64,000 nucleotides of DNA from Lentilactobacillus farraginis DSM 18382 = JCM 14108 (GTDB lineage: Bacteria; Bacillota; Bacilli; Lactobacillales; Lactobacillaceae), in contig NZ_BAKI01000009.1 in NCBI RefSeq assembly GCF_000583655.1, forward strand, positions 1 through 64,000. The letters are read 5' to 3'. Made by a program: the position numbers and the translations under genes. The notes below the pieces were generated by a model. The model made no database searches and was not told the DNA's origin. It saw nothing but the letters and a program-made list of their open reading frames with translations. Of this stretch, positions 1-8,082 are shown one piece after another; the first letter of the stretch is position 1, and the number at the start of each line of letters is the position of its first letter.

Positions 1-642
1 ATGCCCAAAGGAACGATTGTTAATGGGGAAGTCGTTTTGGGGAGTACAAAGAAAGTCTTAATGTCTGGTTGGGTTGGAGTCAGCTATGCTTTAAAGAAGA
101 AATTAAAGCTTAAAGAACCAACCAAAGAGTTTGGTGTTTATCTTTCATATTCGCCGAAGAAGTATACACCGGTTAAGCGGCCTGCCTATACTTTACCGTA
201 TGGCAACAACATCCTTTATTCCGGTGGTGTGAGCACCTTTAAGGATAGAGCCGTTAAATATTATCATGACTCATCGTTTACTAGTAATGCTTTAAGAATT
301 ACGTCAGATGGATATCTGGAGTTTTATAAATATGATCATACCCCTTTGGGCGACGGAGGACTTGAGTGGAATTACGTACAAAAGCCAACAAGTTATGTCA
401 AAATTAATTATGTGCTTAATAGGGGGGCAAAAAAATACTTATATTTTCAACGAAAACTTTCAGGAGTTAAGGCAACTCGTTTAAGTGGCGGTAGATATCG
501 TTATCGTTTAACAATCAACAATCTGCATACCCCATACAAATACACTGGTAAATTATATGATATGGTCGCCAGTTTTTATACGGTTGGAGGTGCTAAGTAT
601 TTCGAAGCCCCTGCACAATCAAATAATTATGGTGCTGATTAA
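1..642 (+). CDS. Secreted protein, family A, 3' part only
   Basis: This is the C-terminal part of a secreted protein of unknown function; the true start lies left of the window. It aligns over its whole length with the intact 279-residue protein at 3138-3977, whose equivalent position is about residue 70, so about 70 residues including the signal peptide are missing here. Shared blocks include KVLMSG, KRPAYTLP, ALRITSDGYLEFYKY and YDMVASFYT. It is rich in Tyr, Lys and Gly and has no membrane segment in the visible part, as expected for an extracellular protein. Its first visible Met is internal and should not be taken as the start. No function is recognised. Confidence 0.75.
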   Translation: MPKGTIVNGEVVLGSTKKVLMSGWVGVSYALKKKLKLKEPTKEFGVYLSYSPKKYTPVKRPAYTLPYGNNILYSGGVSTFKDRAVKYYHDSSFTSNALRITSDGYLEFYKYDHTPLGDGGLEWNYVQKPTSYVKINYVLNRGAKKYLYFQRKLSGVKATRLSGGRYRYRLTINNLHTPYKYTGKLYDMVASFYTVGGAKYFEAPAQSNNYGAD

Positions 643-692
643 ACCCTAATAGTTGTCTGCTTTTTGTTTATGAAAAAATCCCATAATCGCTA

Positions 693-896
693 ATGCTAGT
701 TAGTATCAATTCCGGACTATTAGTGGTGATCAGTGCCAAAAACACTTCCCAAATCTGTTCAGCTTGTGGAAATCATGATGGGTCTAAGCCCTTAACAATT
801 CGAGAATGGACGTGTCATAAGTGCCAAACCCATCATAATCGGGATATTAATGCGGCAGTTAATATCCTTAAGCGCGGATTAAAAGCTACTGGTTAG
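693..896 (+). pseudogene. tnpB: TnpB (IS200/IS605 OrfB) C-terminal remnant
   Basis: The reading frame encodes only the last part of a TnpB RNA-guided nuclease. Visible are the zinc-ribbon pair CSACG...CHKC and the segment [12 protein letters not shown], whose Asp is the third RuvC catalytic residue in this family. The roughly 300 upstream residues (N-terminal domain, RuvC I and II) are absent, since family A coding sequence ends only about 50 bases before. It is therefore a decayed insertion-sequence fragment and cannot be active. The ATG at the left edge of the frame is incidental. Confidence 0.85.
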
Positions 897-1015
897 GAAC
901 TAGCCATGGTAAAAGAGTGACGTTCTGTAAGTTAGGGTTTCGGCATACCGATGTAACAGCCTAAATACCACTACGTGTTTCCAGAAGCGCGATCATTTAT
1001 GGCCGAGTAGTTTAC
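897..1015 (+). mobile_element. Right end of the TnpB element, possible omega-RNA remnant
   Basis: The 120 bases directly after the TnpB fragment carry no gene and look like the conserved 3' flank of an IS200/IS605 element. In intact elements this segment holds the right-end hairpin and the omega RNA that guides TnpB. A structured-looking stretch around 970-1012 (CCAGAAGCGCGATCATTT...) would be the scaffold end. The exact element boundary cannot be fixed from this copy alone. Confidence 0.45.
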
Positions 1016-1055
1016 ACAATATAAATAATAAGATTATTAAAAGGAGAACCATTGG

Positions 1056-1871
1056 ATGAACAAAAGAATCGTACAATTCTTATCTATTGGCTTATTAACG
1101 TTGGGAATCAGCACGTTCCAGCCGATAATTTCTCATGCTTGGACAGCTATAAATAAGTATACTTGGACTTCTGGAAAGGCTGATGCTGCAATTTATTATA
1201 CTAACACAAATAAGAATGCATATATTTGGAACTCCCGCTTCAACAAAAAACTGCATAATCTAAAAAATTATCCATATACTACTTGGTATGTCAGTCGTTC
1301 ATTTGTCCATAATAATAAAGTCTACTACTCAATTAGTAATGGCAATAAAGTTAGAGGAGTTGTTTGGCACGGTTATGTAACGCCAGCTGTTGTTAAAAAT
1401 CTTAATAGTTTTAATAGCAATAGTGATTATCTTAGCTACTTAAATACTGACAAATCTCAAAAGCTTTCGCGGGCCTTGTTAAAATTAATTCCTAACGCAA
1501 ATGTGAGTCTTAATTTATCTAAGCAGGCTGCCATGAACAAAATTACAGATTATCAAAATGTAATTAATTTGGGGACTGTGAGTGGTACTGTGACTGAGGG
1601 CGCAATCACTCACAAAACAATTATTCATGATTTCTTGATGGCTTCCAATACAACTAATACTGCTAAAGCAAAAACTACTGGGAAAATGCTGGCGGCAAAG
1701 GGCTACACAAGTGATAAATTAGCTTCACTGATGAACCAAGGCTATCAAGTTGGTATTTACGTCAATGACGGTGCTGCAACTTCAGTTGGCAAATCTGGAT
1801 ATCCCAGCACTATTAGTTTTAAATCGTCAGTTCAAAATAACATGGCATTTGTAGTTGCAAAGCCAAAATAG
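1056..1871 (+). CDS. Secreted protein, family B (copy 1)
   Basis: A 271-residue protein with a Sec signal peptide (residues 1 to about 28, hydrophobic core FLSIGLLTLGIS, likely cut after SHA). The start is fixed by an AAGGAG site 9 bases upstream. The mature part has blocks shared with the proteins at 2121-2966 and 4258-5079: AYIWN, a KLHNLKNYP segment, YYSISNG, VVWHGYVTP and SQKLSRALLKLIPNA. These define a three-copy secreted family. No catalytic motif, LPXTG anchor or membrane segment is seen in the mature protein, so it is probably released or held non-covalently at the cell wall. Function unknown. Confidence 0.85.
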   Translation: MNKRIVQFLSIGLLTLGISTFQPIISHAWTAINKYTWTSGKADAAIYYTNTNKNAYIWNSRFNKKLHNLKNYPYTTWYVSRSFVHNNKVYYSISNGNKVRGVVWHGYVTPAVVKNLNSFNSNSDYLSYLNTDKSQKLSRALLKLIPNANVSLNLSKQAAMNKITDYQNVINLGTVSGTVTEGAITHKTIIHDFLMASNTTNTAKAKTTGKMLAAKGYTSDKLASLMNQGYQVGIYVNDGAATSVGKSGYPSTISFKSSVQNNMAFVVAKPK

Positions 1872-2120
1872 CTACTACAAAAGTAGGTAAATTAAGGTTA
1901 AACCCGAATTTACCTGCTTTTATGTTAAATCTTTGCTCTATCAACCCGAATTATTTGGCAAATTATCGACAGACTTTTTGCAATTTTAGCGGACCATTAA
2001 CCTTGATATTAAAGCTATAAAATAATCAATAATTTTTGAATTTTACAAACCATAATTTTGCTACAATAGATCTTGGAACTGGGTATAGGAAATGCATTAT
2101 TTTTAGAAAGGAAATCTTAT

Positions 2121-2966
2121 ATGAAAAAACTTAAATTAATACTAATTCTGCTTACAACAATCGGCAGTTTTGCCTTTCTCGCAGTCGGTAACGTTAAAGC
2201 TACTTCAATCCCATCTAATTATTCATTCGACTATCAAAAAGCTGGGGCAGTACCTTATAAAGCCAAATCCGCCTCACAGTCGGCCTACTTATGGAACTAT
2301 CGTCACACTAAACGGCTTCACAATATTAAAAATTATCCCAATTCAAATTGGTATGTTTTTTACGCAAAAGTCAAAAAATATAATAACAAGCGGGTAGTTT
2401 ACTATTATGTTGGTGCCAGTGCTAATTTCAAAATTAAAGGTTGGATTTGGAGTGGCTATCTTACCCGTTTACTAGCTAAGTCACCTGCAGATTTTAAAAC
2501 AGAATCAACATTTATCAACTATGTTAAAACGGATCGATCACAAAGATTAGCCAGAGCAATTCTAAAATTATTCCCTAATACACAACTTAAACTTGATTTG
2601 TCCAAAGCCGCAGTCACAAGTGCAAATTGGAAACCCACTTTAGATCCAAATTATATCAACTATATCAACGTGAATGATTTAAAACCTACCGGATCAACCC
2701 AAGTCGGCAGCGACATTATGTGGTATTTAAGTAAAACTGCCGGAAAACCTATCACCCAAAGAGTTAACTATGTGAAGCGTATTTTAAATGAGAATGGCTA
2801 CACAGACGAAAAGCGGAAGAGTATGGATAATTATTATATCGGAATTGCTTCTTTTGACGGCGCTCAGGATAGTCCCCAATCGTACTTCACCACACCTTAT
2901 CCATCCACTTGGTTAGATGACAGTCAAAATAATAGTACCTTGATATACTTGGCCACTGCTAAATAG
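2121..2966 (+). CDS. Secreted protein, family B (copy 2)
   Basis: A 281-residue secreted paralogue of the neighbour at 1056-1871. I place the start at the ATG at 2121, 8-10 bases after GAAAGGAA and directly followed by a positively charged signal peptide (MKKLKLILILLTTIG, cleavage probably after VKA). An upstream in-frame ATG at 2073 would add a non-hydrophobic extension and lacks a ribosome site. Conserved blocks are AYLWNYRHTKRLHNIKNYP, a GWIWSGYLT segment and SQRLARAILKLFPNT. Function unknown; each copy has its own ribosome site and long spacer, so the copies need not be one operon. Confidence 0.85.
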   Translation: MKKLKLILILLTTIGSFAFLAVGNVKATSIPSNYSFDYQKAGAVPYKAKSASQSAYLWNYRHTKRLHNIKNYPNSNWYVFYAKVKKYNNKRVVYYYVGASANFKIKGWIWSGYLTRLLAKSPADFKTESTFINYVKTDRSQRLARAILKLFPNTQLKLDLSKAAVTSANWKPTLDPNYINYINVNDLKPTGSTQVGSDIMWYLSKTAGKPITQRVNYVKRILNENGYTDEKRKSMDNYYIGIASFDGAQDSPQSYFTTPYPSTWLDDSQNNSTLIYLATAK

Positions 2967-3137
2967 ATATGTATATCTCAAAGAAAATGATTTACAAATT
3001 TCCAAAGTACTATCGTGTCTTTATTAATTATCATATTGAAGTTAAATTATCCTTTAGAGCTTTAACGAAACTGGTATGCAGGCTTAAACATTAAACTTTA
3101 AAAATGCAAAGAGTATCGAGAAAGGAAGAAAATTGTT

Positions 3138-3977
3138 TTGAAAAGGACAGCATGTTTAATTACGGTATTTAGTTTTGTCTTATTTATGGCCTTAACTTTT
3201 TCATCGAATAAGTTAGCTATGGCTAGAGAAATAGGGCTTCATAAAGTCAGCAGTAGTTATATAAACAAGATTGGGGAACGCAATCAGTATTATCGTTTAA
3301 ATCAAAATACCAGGGTCAAATATGCAGGTAAGAAAGTTACTTTGCCTAAAGGGACGATTGTTAGCGGTACAATTGCTGAGAGCAGTACAGGTATAGGCAA
3401 AACTGGTAAAGTTTTAATGTCTGGATTGGTTGATATCAGCTATGCATTAAAAAAAAGAATAGGTGTTAAGGAGCCGACAAAGACTTTTAATGTTTACCTT
3501 CTATATTCGCCAAGTAGGTATACTCGGGTAAAGCGGCCAGCTTATACTTTACCCTTTGGCCGTAATGTGCTTTATTCTGGGGGCATAAGCGCTTTTAAAG
3601 AGCGAGCAGTCAAATATTATTACAATTTGTCGTTTACCAGCAATGCCTTGAGAATCACGTCAGATGGCTATTTGGAGTTTTATAAATATAACAAGAAGCC
3701 CTTGGGTGGTGGCGCACTTGAATGGAATTATACGCAAAAACCATCAAGCTACGCTAAAATTAGTCATACGCTTAATAAAGGATCAAAAAAGTATTTATAT
3801 TTTCAAAAAAAGATTTCAGGTATTAAAGCAACTCGTCTAAACAATGGTAAATATCATTATCGCTTATCAATTAATAATCAGCACACGCCATACCAATATA
3901 TCGGGAAATCGTACGATATGGTAGCCAGTTTCTACACCATAGGTGGCACTAATTATTTTGAGGCACCAGCAAGGTAA
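3138..3977 (+). CDS. Secreted protein, family A (complete copy)
   Basis: A 279-residue secreted protein starting at TTG 3138, behind GAAAGGAAGAA. The signal peptide spans about residues 1-30 (core LITVFSFVLFMALTF, cleavage after AMA). The remaining residues match the truncated protein at 1-642 throughout, with blocks LPKGTIV, KVLMSGLV, RPAYTLPFG, SNALRITSDGYLEFYKY and YDMVASFYT. Tyr-, Lys- and Ser-rich, no anchor motif. It sits between two family B copies, so families A and B alternate along the region. No known domain is recognised; a surface or adhesion role is only a guess. Confidence 0.85.
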   Translation: MKRTACLITVFSFVLFMALTFSSNKLAMAREIGLHKVSSSYINKIGERNQYYRLNQNTRVKYAGKKVTLPKGTIVSGTIAESSTGIGKTGKVLMSGLVDISYALKKRIGVKEPTKTFNVYLLYSPSRYTRVKRPAYTLPFGRNVLYSGGISAFKERAVKYYYNLSFTSNALRITSDGYLEFYKYNKKPLGGGALEWNYTQKPSSYAKISHTLNKGSKKYLYFQKKISGIKATRLNNGKYHYRLSINNQHTPYQYIGKSYDMVASFYTIGGTNYFEAPAR

Positions 3978-4014
3978 GCAATTCGGGTGATTAAATAATG
4001 GGGTTAGTATAAAA

Positions 4015-4130
4015 CTTGAGACAACTTTTGAGAGCGTGTAGAATTATTTCCTATATAAGAAAGGGTTGTCTCATAATGTCAAAACGTTATCTTACTGAAT
4101 TTAAACAAAATATTTTTTTGGTTAGCGATT
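4015..4130 (+). mobile_element. IS3-type left-end remnant with start of orfA
   Basis: The stretch begins with TGAGACAAC (4017-4025), which recurs inverted as GTTGTCTCA at 4066-4074, and is followed by an ATG at 4076 encoding MSKRYLTEFKQN, the usual beginning of an IS3-family OrfA transposase. After about 13 codons the similarity stops and the frame runs into unrelated residues, ending at 4225. Only the left terminus and the first codons of orfA remain. Element family is inferred from the N-terminal motif and terminal layout. Confidence 0.5.
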
Positions 4131-4257
4131 TAACCCTTTTAGCAAGTGACCACGCTGACGCAAAGAATGCCACCGGCAATTATTCAAGAATGCCAGTAAA
4201 GCGTTCGATACAATATCTAAATTGAGGCGAATGTAACTTTGGGGAGGAAAAATAATA

Positions 4258-5079
4258 ATGTCTAACAAATTAATTAAGTTTGTCGTCAGTTGCATCCTAA
4301 CAATTGGCATTGGGATCACCATTCAAGCAAACACAGTTCACGCCAATGTTTTATTTGGTGACTGGACTAATTTTCGTGATTCATGGATGGACTACGGTAT
4401 CAATCAAAAAACGGTTAAAGCTCACAATGCCTATATTTGGAATTTAAGCCATACCAAACGGATTCATAATTTAAATAACTATAAAAATACGACTTGGTAT
4501 ACGATGATGGCCTTTACCCGAACCAAAAGTAACAAAGGACCCATTTATTATAAAATTTCTAACGGCACTAATATCACCGGGGTCGTTTACAACAAGTACC
4601 TCACCAAATATTACGCTGAAGAGCCCAAAACTTTCCAAACAGATGATCAATACCTGCACTATCTGAAAACAGCCCCCTCACAAAAGTTAGCGCGCGGTGT
4701 GATGCGTTTGTTTCCCAATAGTCACGTTAGTCTAAAGCTTTCACAGATTGCTTCAGATCAGTATGACTCGGGAAACGAAACCTTAGTAAACGCCGACTAT
4801 ACCGATGTTCAAACCACTCTTTATCGAAACGCTTTTAGTGTTTTAGAAGCTTGGCAAACCAAGAAGACGGCTACTCAGCGAATTGCAATTTTTGAAAAAT
4901 ATTTAAATTCAATTGGTTATGACCAGGCTAAACGGGATTCGATGAGTGATTATCAACTAGGACTCTTTATTCGTGACGGCGTTGGTATCGGTCAGCCGTC
5001 AACTCAACTCCCAATTGAAAAAACAACCGATGACGCTGGTGCTTTGAGCTATCAAGTCCTGTTAGCTAAAGAAAAATAA
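4258..5079 (+). CDS. Secreted protein, family B (copy 3)
   Basis: A 273-residue secreted protein, start ATG 4258 behind GGGGAGGAAA. Signal peptide about residues 1-29 (core FVVSCILTIGIGITI, cleavage after VHA). It repeats the family B pattern: AYIWNLSHTKRIHNLNNY, GVVYNKYLTKYY and SQKLARGVMRLFPNS, then a more variable C-terminal half (IRDGVGIGQP region). The IS3 remnant lies immediately upstream, so its present promoter may differ from that of the other copies. Function unknown. Confidence 0.85.
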   Translation: MSNKLIKFVVSCILTIGIGITIQANTVHANVLFGDWTNFRDSWMDYGINQKTVKAHNAYIWNLSHTKRIHNLNNYKNTTWYTMMAFTRTKSNKGPIYYKISNGTNITGVVYNKYLTKYYAEEPKTFQTDDQYLHYLKTAPSQKLARGVMRLFPNSHVSLKLSQIASDQYDSGNETLVNADYTDVQTTLYRNAFSVLEAWQTKKTATQRIAIFEKYLNSIGYDQAKRDSMSDYQLGLFIRDGVGIGQPSTQLPIEKTTDDAGALSYQVLLAKEK

Positions 5080-5173
5080 TGTTGATTCAATAGCTACCGA
5101 TTGATCTGAGTCTTTATTAAGACGCTTAGTTGAAACGGATCTCGTAATTGAACTTCTGAATATAATAAAAAAT

Positions 5174-5223
5174 AACAAGCCCTATGTAATTAGCGTATCA
5201 AAACTAATTACATAGGGCTTGTT
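5174..5223. terminator. Perfect 20-bp stem hairpin, intrinsic terminator
   Basis: AACAAGCCCTATGTAATTAG (5174-5193) is matched exactly in reverse at 5204-5223 with a 10-base loop. It lies between a plus-strand gene ending at 5079 and a minus-strand pseudogene ending at 5285, so a bidirectional terminator is likely, although the T-tract is short. Confidence 0.65.
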
Positions 5224-5284
5224 AATCTGGATCCCAATACTTTAAATCTCCAACAAGGCCTTGATTAAAGTACTTTTAATTCCG

Positions 5285-5719
5285 TTAGAAAGCCGATTTC
5301 TTCACAGAATAAATGCATTGCGTATAGTCAGGACTGGTATGAAAGACTAATGTTGCATAAATATAATCAGCAGAAGTTCCACCATCTGGGTGACTAATAC
5401 TGCCTTCACCCAACTGTGGTGCTTCAGTTTAAACGTTCGCCTGCTCTTCTTTAGAAAGAGATAGTGAAACCGTTATTCGATCCTTAAATGACTAATCGGT
5501 CTTTAAGATGTGTGGTGCCTCTTGTTGATTGTATCCGCCGCCAGTAATATAAACCATATTTCCGTTACTAAATTCAAGCCCTTGGTTTGAATTCCAAGGT
5601 AAATGTGCCGTAAATGGTTTATTGCTTACCAGAGCACCATTCGACTTGTATGATTTATGAAAGATGTCATCCGTGCCAGGTAGATATAACTTCGAATAGT
5701 TATACATACGATCTAACAC
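5285..5719 (-). pseudogene. Decayed gene fragment with two in-frame stops
   Basis: Read on the minus strand, one frame stays open from 5719 to the TAA at 5285 except for a TAG at 5489-5491 and a TAA about 20 codons later. The remaining protein contains KLYLPGTDDIFHKSYKSNG, GLEFSNGNMVYITGGGYN and, after the stops, GTSADYIYATLVFHTSPDY. The frame continues upstream of the GTG at 5719 to another stop without a credible start or ribosome site, so the 5' end is lost too. The composition suggests an extracellular protein like its neighbours, but it is not clearly family A or B. Confidence 0.6.
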
Positions 5720-5840
5720 TTTTTTGTTTAGTTTTATGATAATATTTGAAAGTTATTAAATTTAGTTAGCGTGTCAGTGACCATGCGTAGGTGCAGTAAG
5801 GGGGAAACTGGTATTTATTGAAAAATACATGTCGAAATTT

Positions 5841-5873
5841 GGAGGGTTACTTTTAATGTTCGTTCATAACTAG
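5841..5873 (+). other. Mini-ORF with strong ribosome site (MFVHN)
   Basis: GGAGGG at 5841-5846 is followed, 9 bases on, by ATG GTT-type codons giving a five-residue ORF (MFVHN, stop at 5871-5873). It lies in the 200-base gap upstream of the ABC ATPase. It may be a leader peptide or just the scar of a lost gene. Nothing else convincing is seen in 5720-5926. Confidence 0.2.
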
Positions 5874-5926
5874 TACAATTTAGTAAGTAAAAGTAAACAA
5901 ATCATCTTTTATAGGAGGCTGATAAA

Positions 5927-6544
5927 ATTTTACGAGTCGATAATCTATCAATAAAAATGCGTCATCCAATTCTTAATGATTTTAGTTACCGATTTAAGCG
6001 TGGGCAAAGTTATTTGATCGTTGCTACTAACGGGACGGGGAAAACAACATTTTTCAGGACGCTTGTTAACTTGGTGAAAAAAGAACGAGGTGAGATTAGT
6101 TTTGATAACCAACCTTTTGATCAAAATAAACACCAGGTTTTCTTTTATGAGTCGCCGGATTGGCTCGATGGTAATTTGTCTGGGTTAGATTATCTTAAAT
6201 TTGTTAAGCATCAGTGGCGTTCTACGCAGAATATCAATGATGTTATTACATATTGGGGTATGGGTGATTATATTAAGGTTCCGATTAAAAAGTATTCATT
6301 GGGCATGAAGCAGCGGGTGCTGATTGCGATGTATTTTATTAGTGATGCAGCTTATTTCATCATGGACGAAATAAGTAATGGACTTGATGAGGACAGTCGG
6401 AAACTTCTCTATGAAAAGTTACGAGCGGTTACCAAGCAGGAGAAGAAGTGTATTCTTGTTTCTTCTCATTATCGTTCGGATATGACACCAATTGTGGATC
6501 ATGTCCTTGAGTTGAAAGATCGAGTTATGAGAGAGGTGAGTTAA
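5927..6544 (+). CDS. ABC transporter ATP-binding protein, apparent ATT start
   Basis: This is the nucleotide-binding subunit of an ABC-2 type exporter. Walker A is ATNGTGKTT (residues 33-41), the signature is YSLGMKQ, and Walker B with the D-loop is FIMDEISNGLD. No ATG, GTG or TTG lies in frame between the stop at 5912 and ATG 5957, yet AGGAGG (5913-5918) sits 8 bases before an ATT at 5927. Starting there gives 205 residues, exactly the length of the paralogue at 42988-43605, and the N-termini align without a gap (LSIK...PILNDF versus LSLV...PILNDF). The next ATG is 38 bases from the ribosome site and would cut off the first beta strand. Its stop abuts the permease start. Confidence 0.85.
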   Translation: MLRVDNLSIKMRHPILNDFSYRFKRGQSYLIVATNGTGKTTFFRTLVNLVKKERGEISFDNQPFDQNKHQVFFYESPDWLDGNLSGLDYLKFVKHQWRSTQNINDVITYWGMGDYIKVPIKKYSLGMKQRVLIAMYFISDAAYFIMDEISNGLDEDSRKLLYEKLRAVTKQEKKCILVSSHYRSDMTPIVDHVLELKDRVMREVS

Positions 6545-7705
6545 ATGAATTACGCTTCCTTTCTTCTACGAAAAGTGATCAAGTCCAAACTTTTTATTGT
6601 CTCAGTGTCCATTATCATAGTTATCATAGTGGCGTGTTTAGCACTTAACCTTCGAAACAAAGATGATCAAACGTTGGCTTCCAATTCGAAAGATCAAATA
6701 ACATTTGACACTCGACAGATAAAGCGGAGTGCGTTTGATAAGACAAAAGCTAATCGGGACAATATAAAGCTGACTCAAAAAGATCGTCAAATGAATCGCC
6801 GTATTCAAAAAATGACAAAAATAAAGAAGTGGCGTTCGGCCTATCGTTCACAAATTGCTTACAATAATTGGCAGCTTCAATCCGAAAATAATAGTAGAGT
6901 TGTTGATCGTTCACTTGTTAATCTTTGGATGAGTGAAATTTATCGGTGCCACTACCTTTATAAGTTAAATTTGCCGGAACAATCAAGAAGCAGTCCGACG
7001 ACCGGTATTTCATTTGCCATGTTTGTCGATCAAATGATTTCGTCGGTATTAATTCCATTACTCATCATTTTTAATTTTGGCTTACTGTACACAAGGCGCT
7101 TTGGTCATAACGTAGATAAAGATCGACTTTTGCCAATGAGCATTAAACAGAGTGAGTGGCATAACTTATCAGTTGGCTATACAGTTGCGGGCCTGTTTGT
7201 ATTGATTGCAGTGGTAACGAGTTTACTGGCTGCATCGCTTATTTCCGGTTTTGGAAATTGGCGTTACCCGATTGCATTCTACACGCCAAAGCTTCCGTTT
7301 AACATCTACGTTTCCCAAGGTTCTTTGGTGTTGCCAACACTTATACTTCGAATCTTGAGTGCTTGTTTTATCGTGACGTGTGTTTATTGTATTGCTACGT
7401 TAACTAAACAGGTATTATCAACTGTTTTAATCAGTACGTTGATGTTAATTGGAACGAGTTTGGTCACACCGGATCTAAAGCTGCTGGCCAAGGTAGGGCA
7501 GTATTTACCAACGAGTTATTTTAATGGTGTTAATGTTACTTCTGGGCAGCTGGCTTACGAAACCAGGAATATTCAGTTTAGTTATATTCATGGAGTTGTG
7601 ACGCTGTTTATCTGGATAGTTGTCTTGATGGTTATCTCTTACGTTATCCAAAGAATCCGGCAACGCTACTATGATAATGGCATAGCTGGAATTTCTGAAA
7701 ATTAG
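6545..7705 (+). CDS. ABC-2 type permease
   Basis: A 386-residue membrane subunit for the ATPase immediately upstream (stop TAA then ATG, no gap). It has one N-terminal membrane helix (about 13-33), a charged stretch of about 120 residues probably outside the membrane, then about five helices. Motifs SSPTTGISF, YTRRFG, DKDRLLPMS and GQYLPTSYFNGV are shared with the permeases at 40665-41768 and 41810-42949. The pair probably exports, or protects against, a peptide or lipid-active compound; the neighbouring toxin-like gene fits that, but the substrate is not known. Confidence 0.85.
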   Translation: MNYASFLLRKVIKSKLFIVSVSIIIVIIVACLALNLRNKDDQTLASNSKDQITFDTRQIKRSAFDKTKANRDNIKLTQKDRQMNRRIQKMTKIKKWRSAYRSQIAYNNWQLQSENNSRVVDRSLVNLWMSEIYRCHYLYKLNLPEQSRSSPTTGISFAMFVDQMISSVLIPLLIIFNFGLLYTRRFGHNVDKDRLLPMSIKQSEWHNLSVGYTVAGLFVLIAVVTSLLAASLISGFGNWRYPIAFYTPKLPFNIYVSQGSLVLPTLILRILSACFIVTCVYCIATLTKQVLSTVLISTLMLIGTSLVTPDLKLLAKVGQYLPTSYFNGVNVTSGQLAYETRNIQFSYIHGVVTLFIWIVVLMVISYVIQRIRQRYYDNGIAGISEN

Positions 7706-7719
7706 ATATTATGTAAAAT

Positions 7720-7764
7720 GTATACATGTCCACATGTATATTTGTATACATTTTTACATGTGGA
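7720..7764. repeat. Nested direct and inverted repeats downstream of the permease
   Basis: TGTATACAT occurs at 7720-7728 and again at 7743-7751, and TCCACATGTA (7729-7738) is inverted at 7755-7764. This could be an operator array or a fold-back structure. It lies between the permease stop and the terminator. Confidence 0.4.
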
Positions 7765-7771
7765 TAAGTAG

Positions 7772-7807
7772 AAATAGGGAAATTGGGAATTTTCCCTATT
7801 TTTAATA
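7772..7807 (+). terminator. Intrinsic terminator of the ABC operon
   Basis: An 11-base stem AAATAGGGAAA / TTTCCCTATTT with an 8-base loop is followed by a T-rich tract, 66 bases after the permease stop. From here to 8082 I see only AT-rich promoter-like sequence. Confidence 0.75.
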
Positions 7808-8082
7808 AATTTTTTTGCGATTTATAGAGACATAAATTTAAATAAATTGATTTAATCACAAGATAATCTGGCTCAGATCTTATTCAAAATAATGGTTTTC
7901 ATAAAAAATTCATTGAATATTCACAGAATCTTCAATTATTGATTATATTCCATGTACTGCAAGGCTTTATAGAAGGTTAGGCAAATTTTGAAACGTTGAC
8001 GAGTATGGGATCGCATGATAGATTAAATCAGTCGACACATAACTGATGTACATCAGAATCTATAAACACGAAGGAAATCTAT

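Noticed and set aside
5174-5223. Hairpin with perfect arms as a CRISPR-like or miniature element
   Set aside because: Only one unit, no spacers, no target-site duplication; a terminator explains it.
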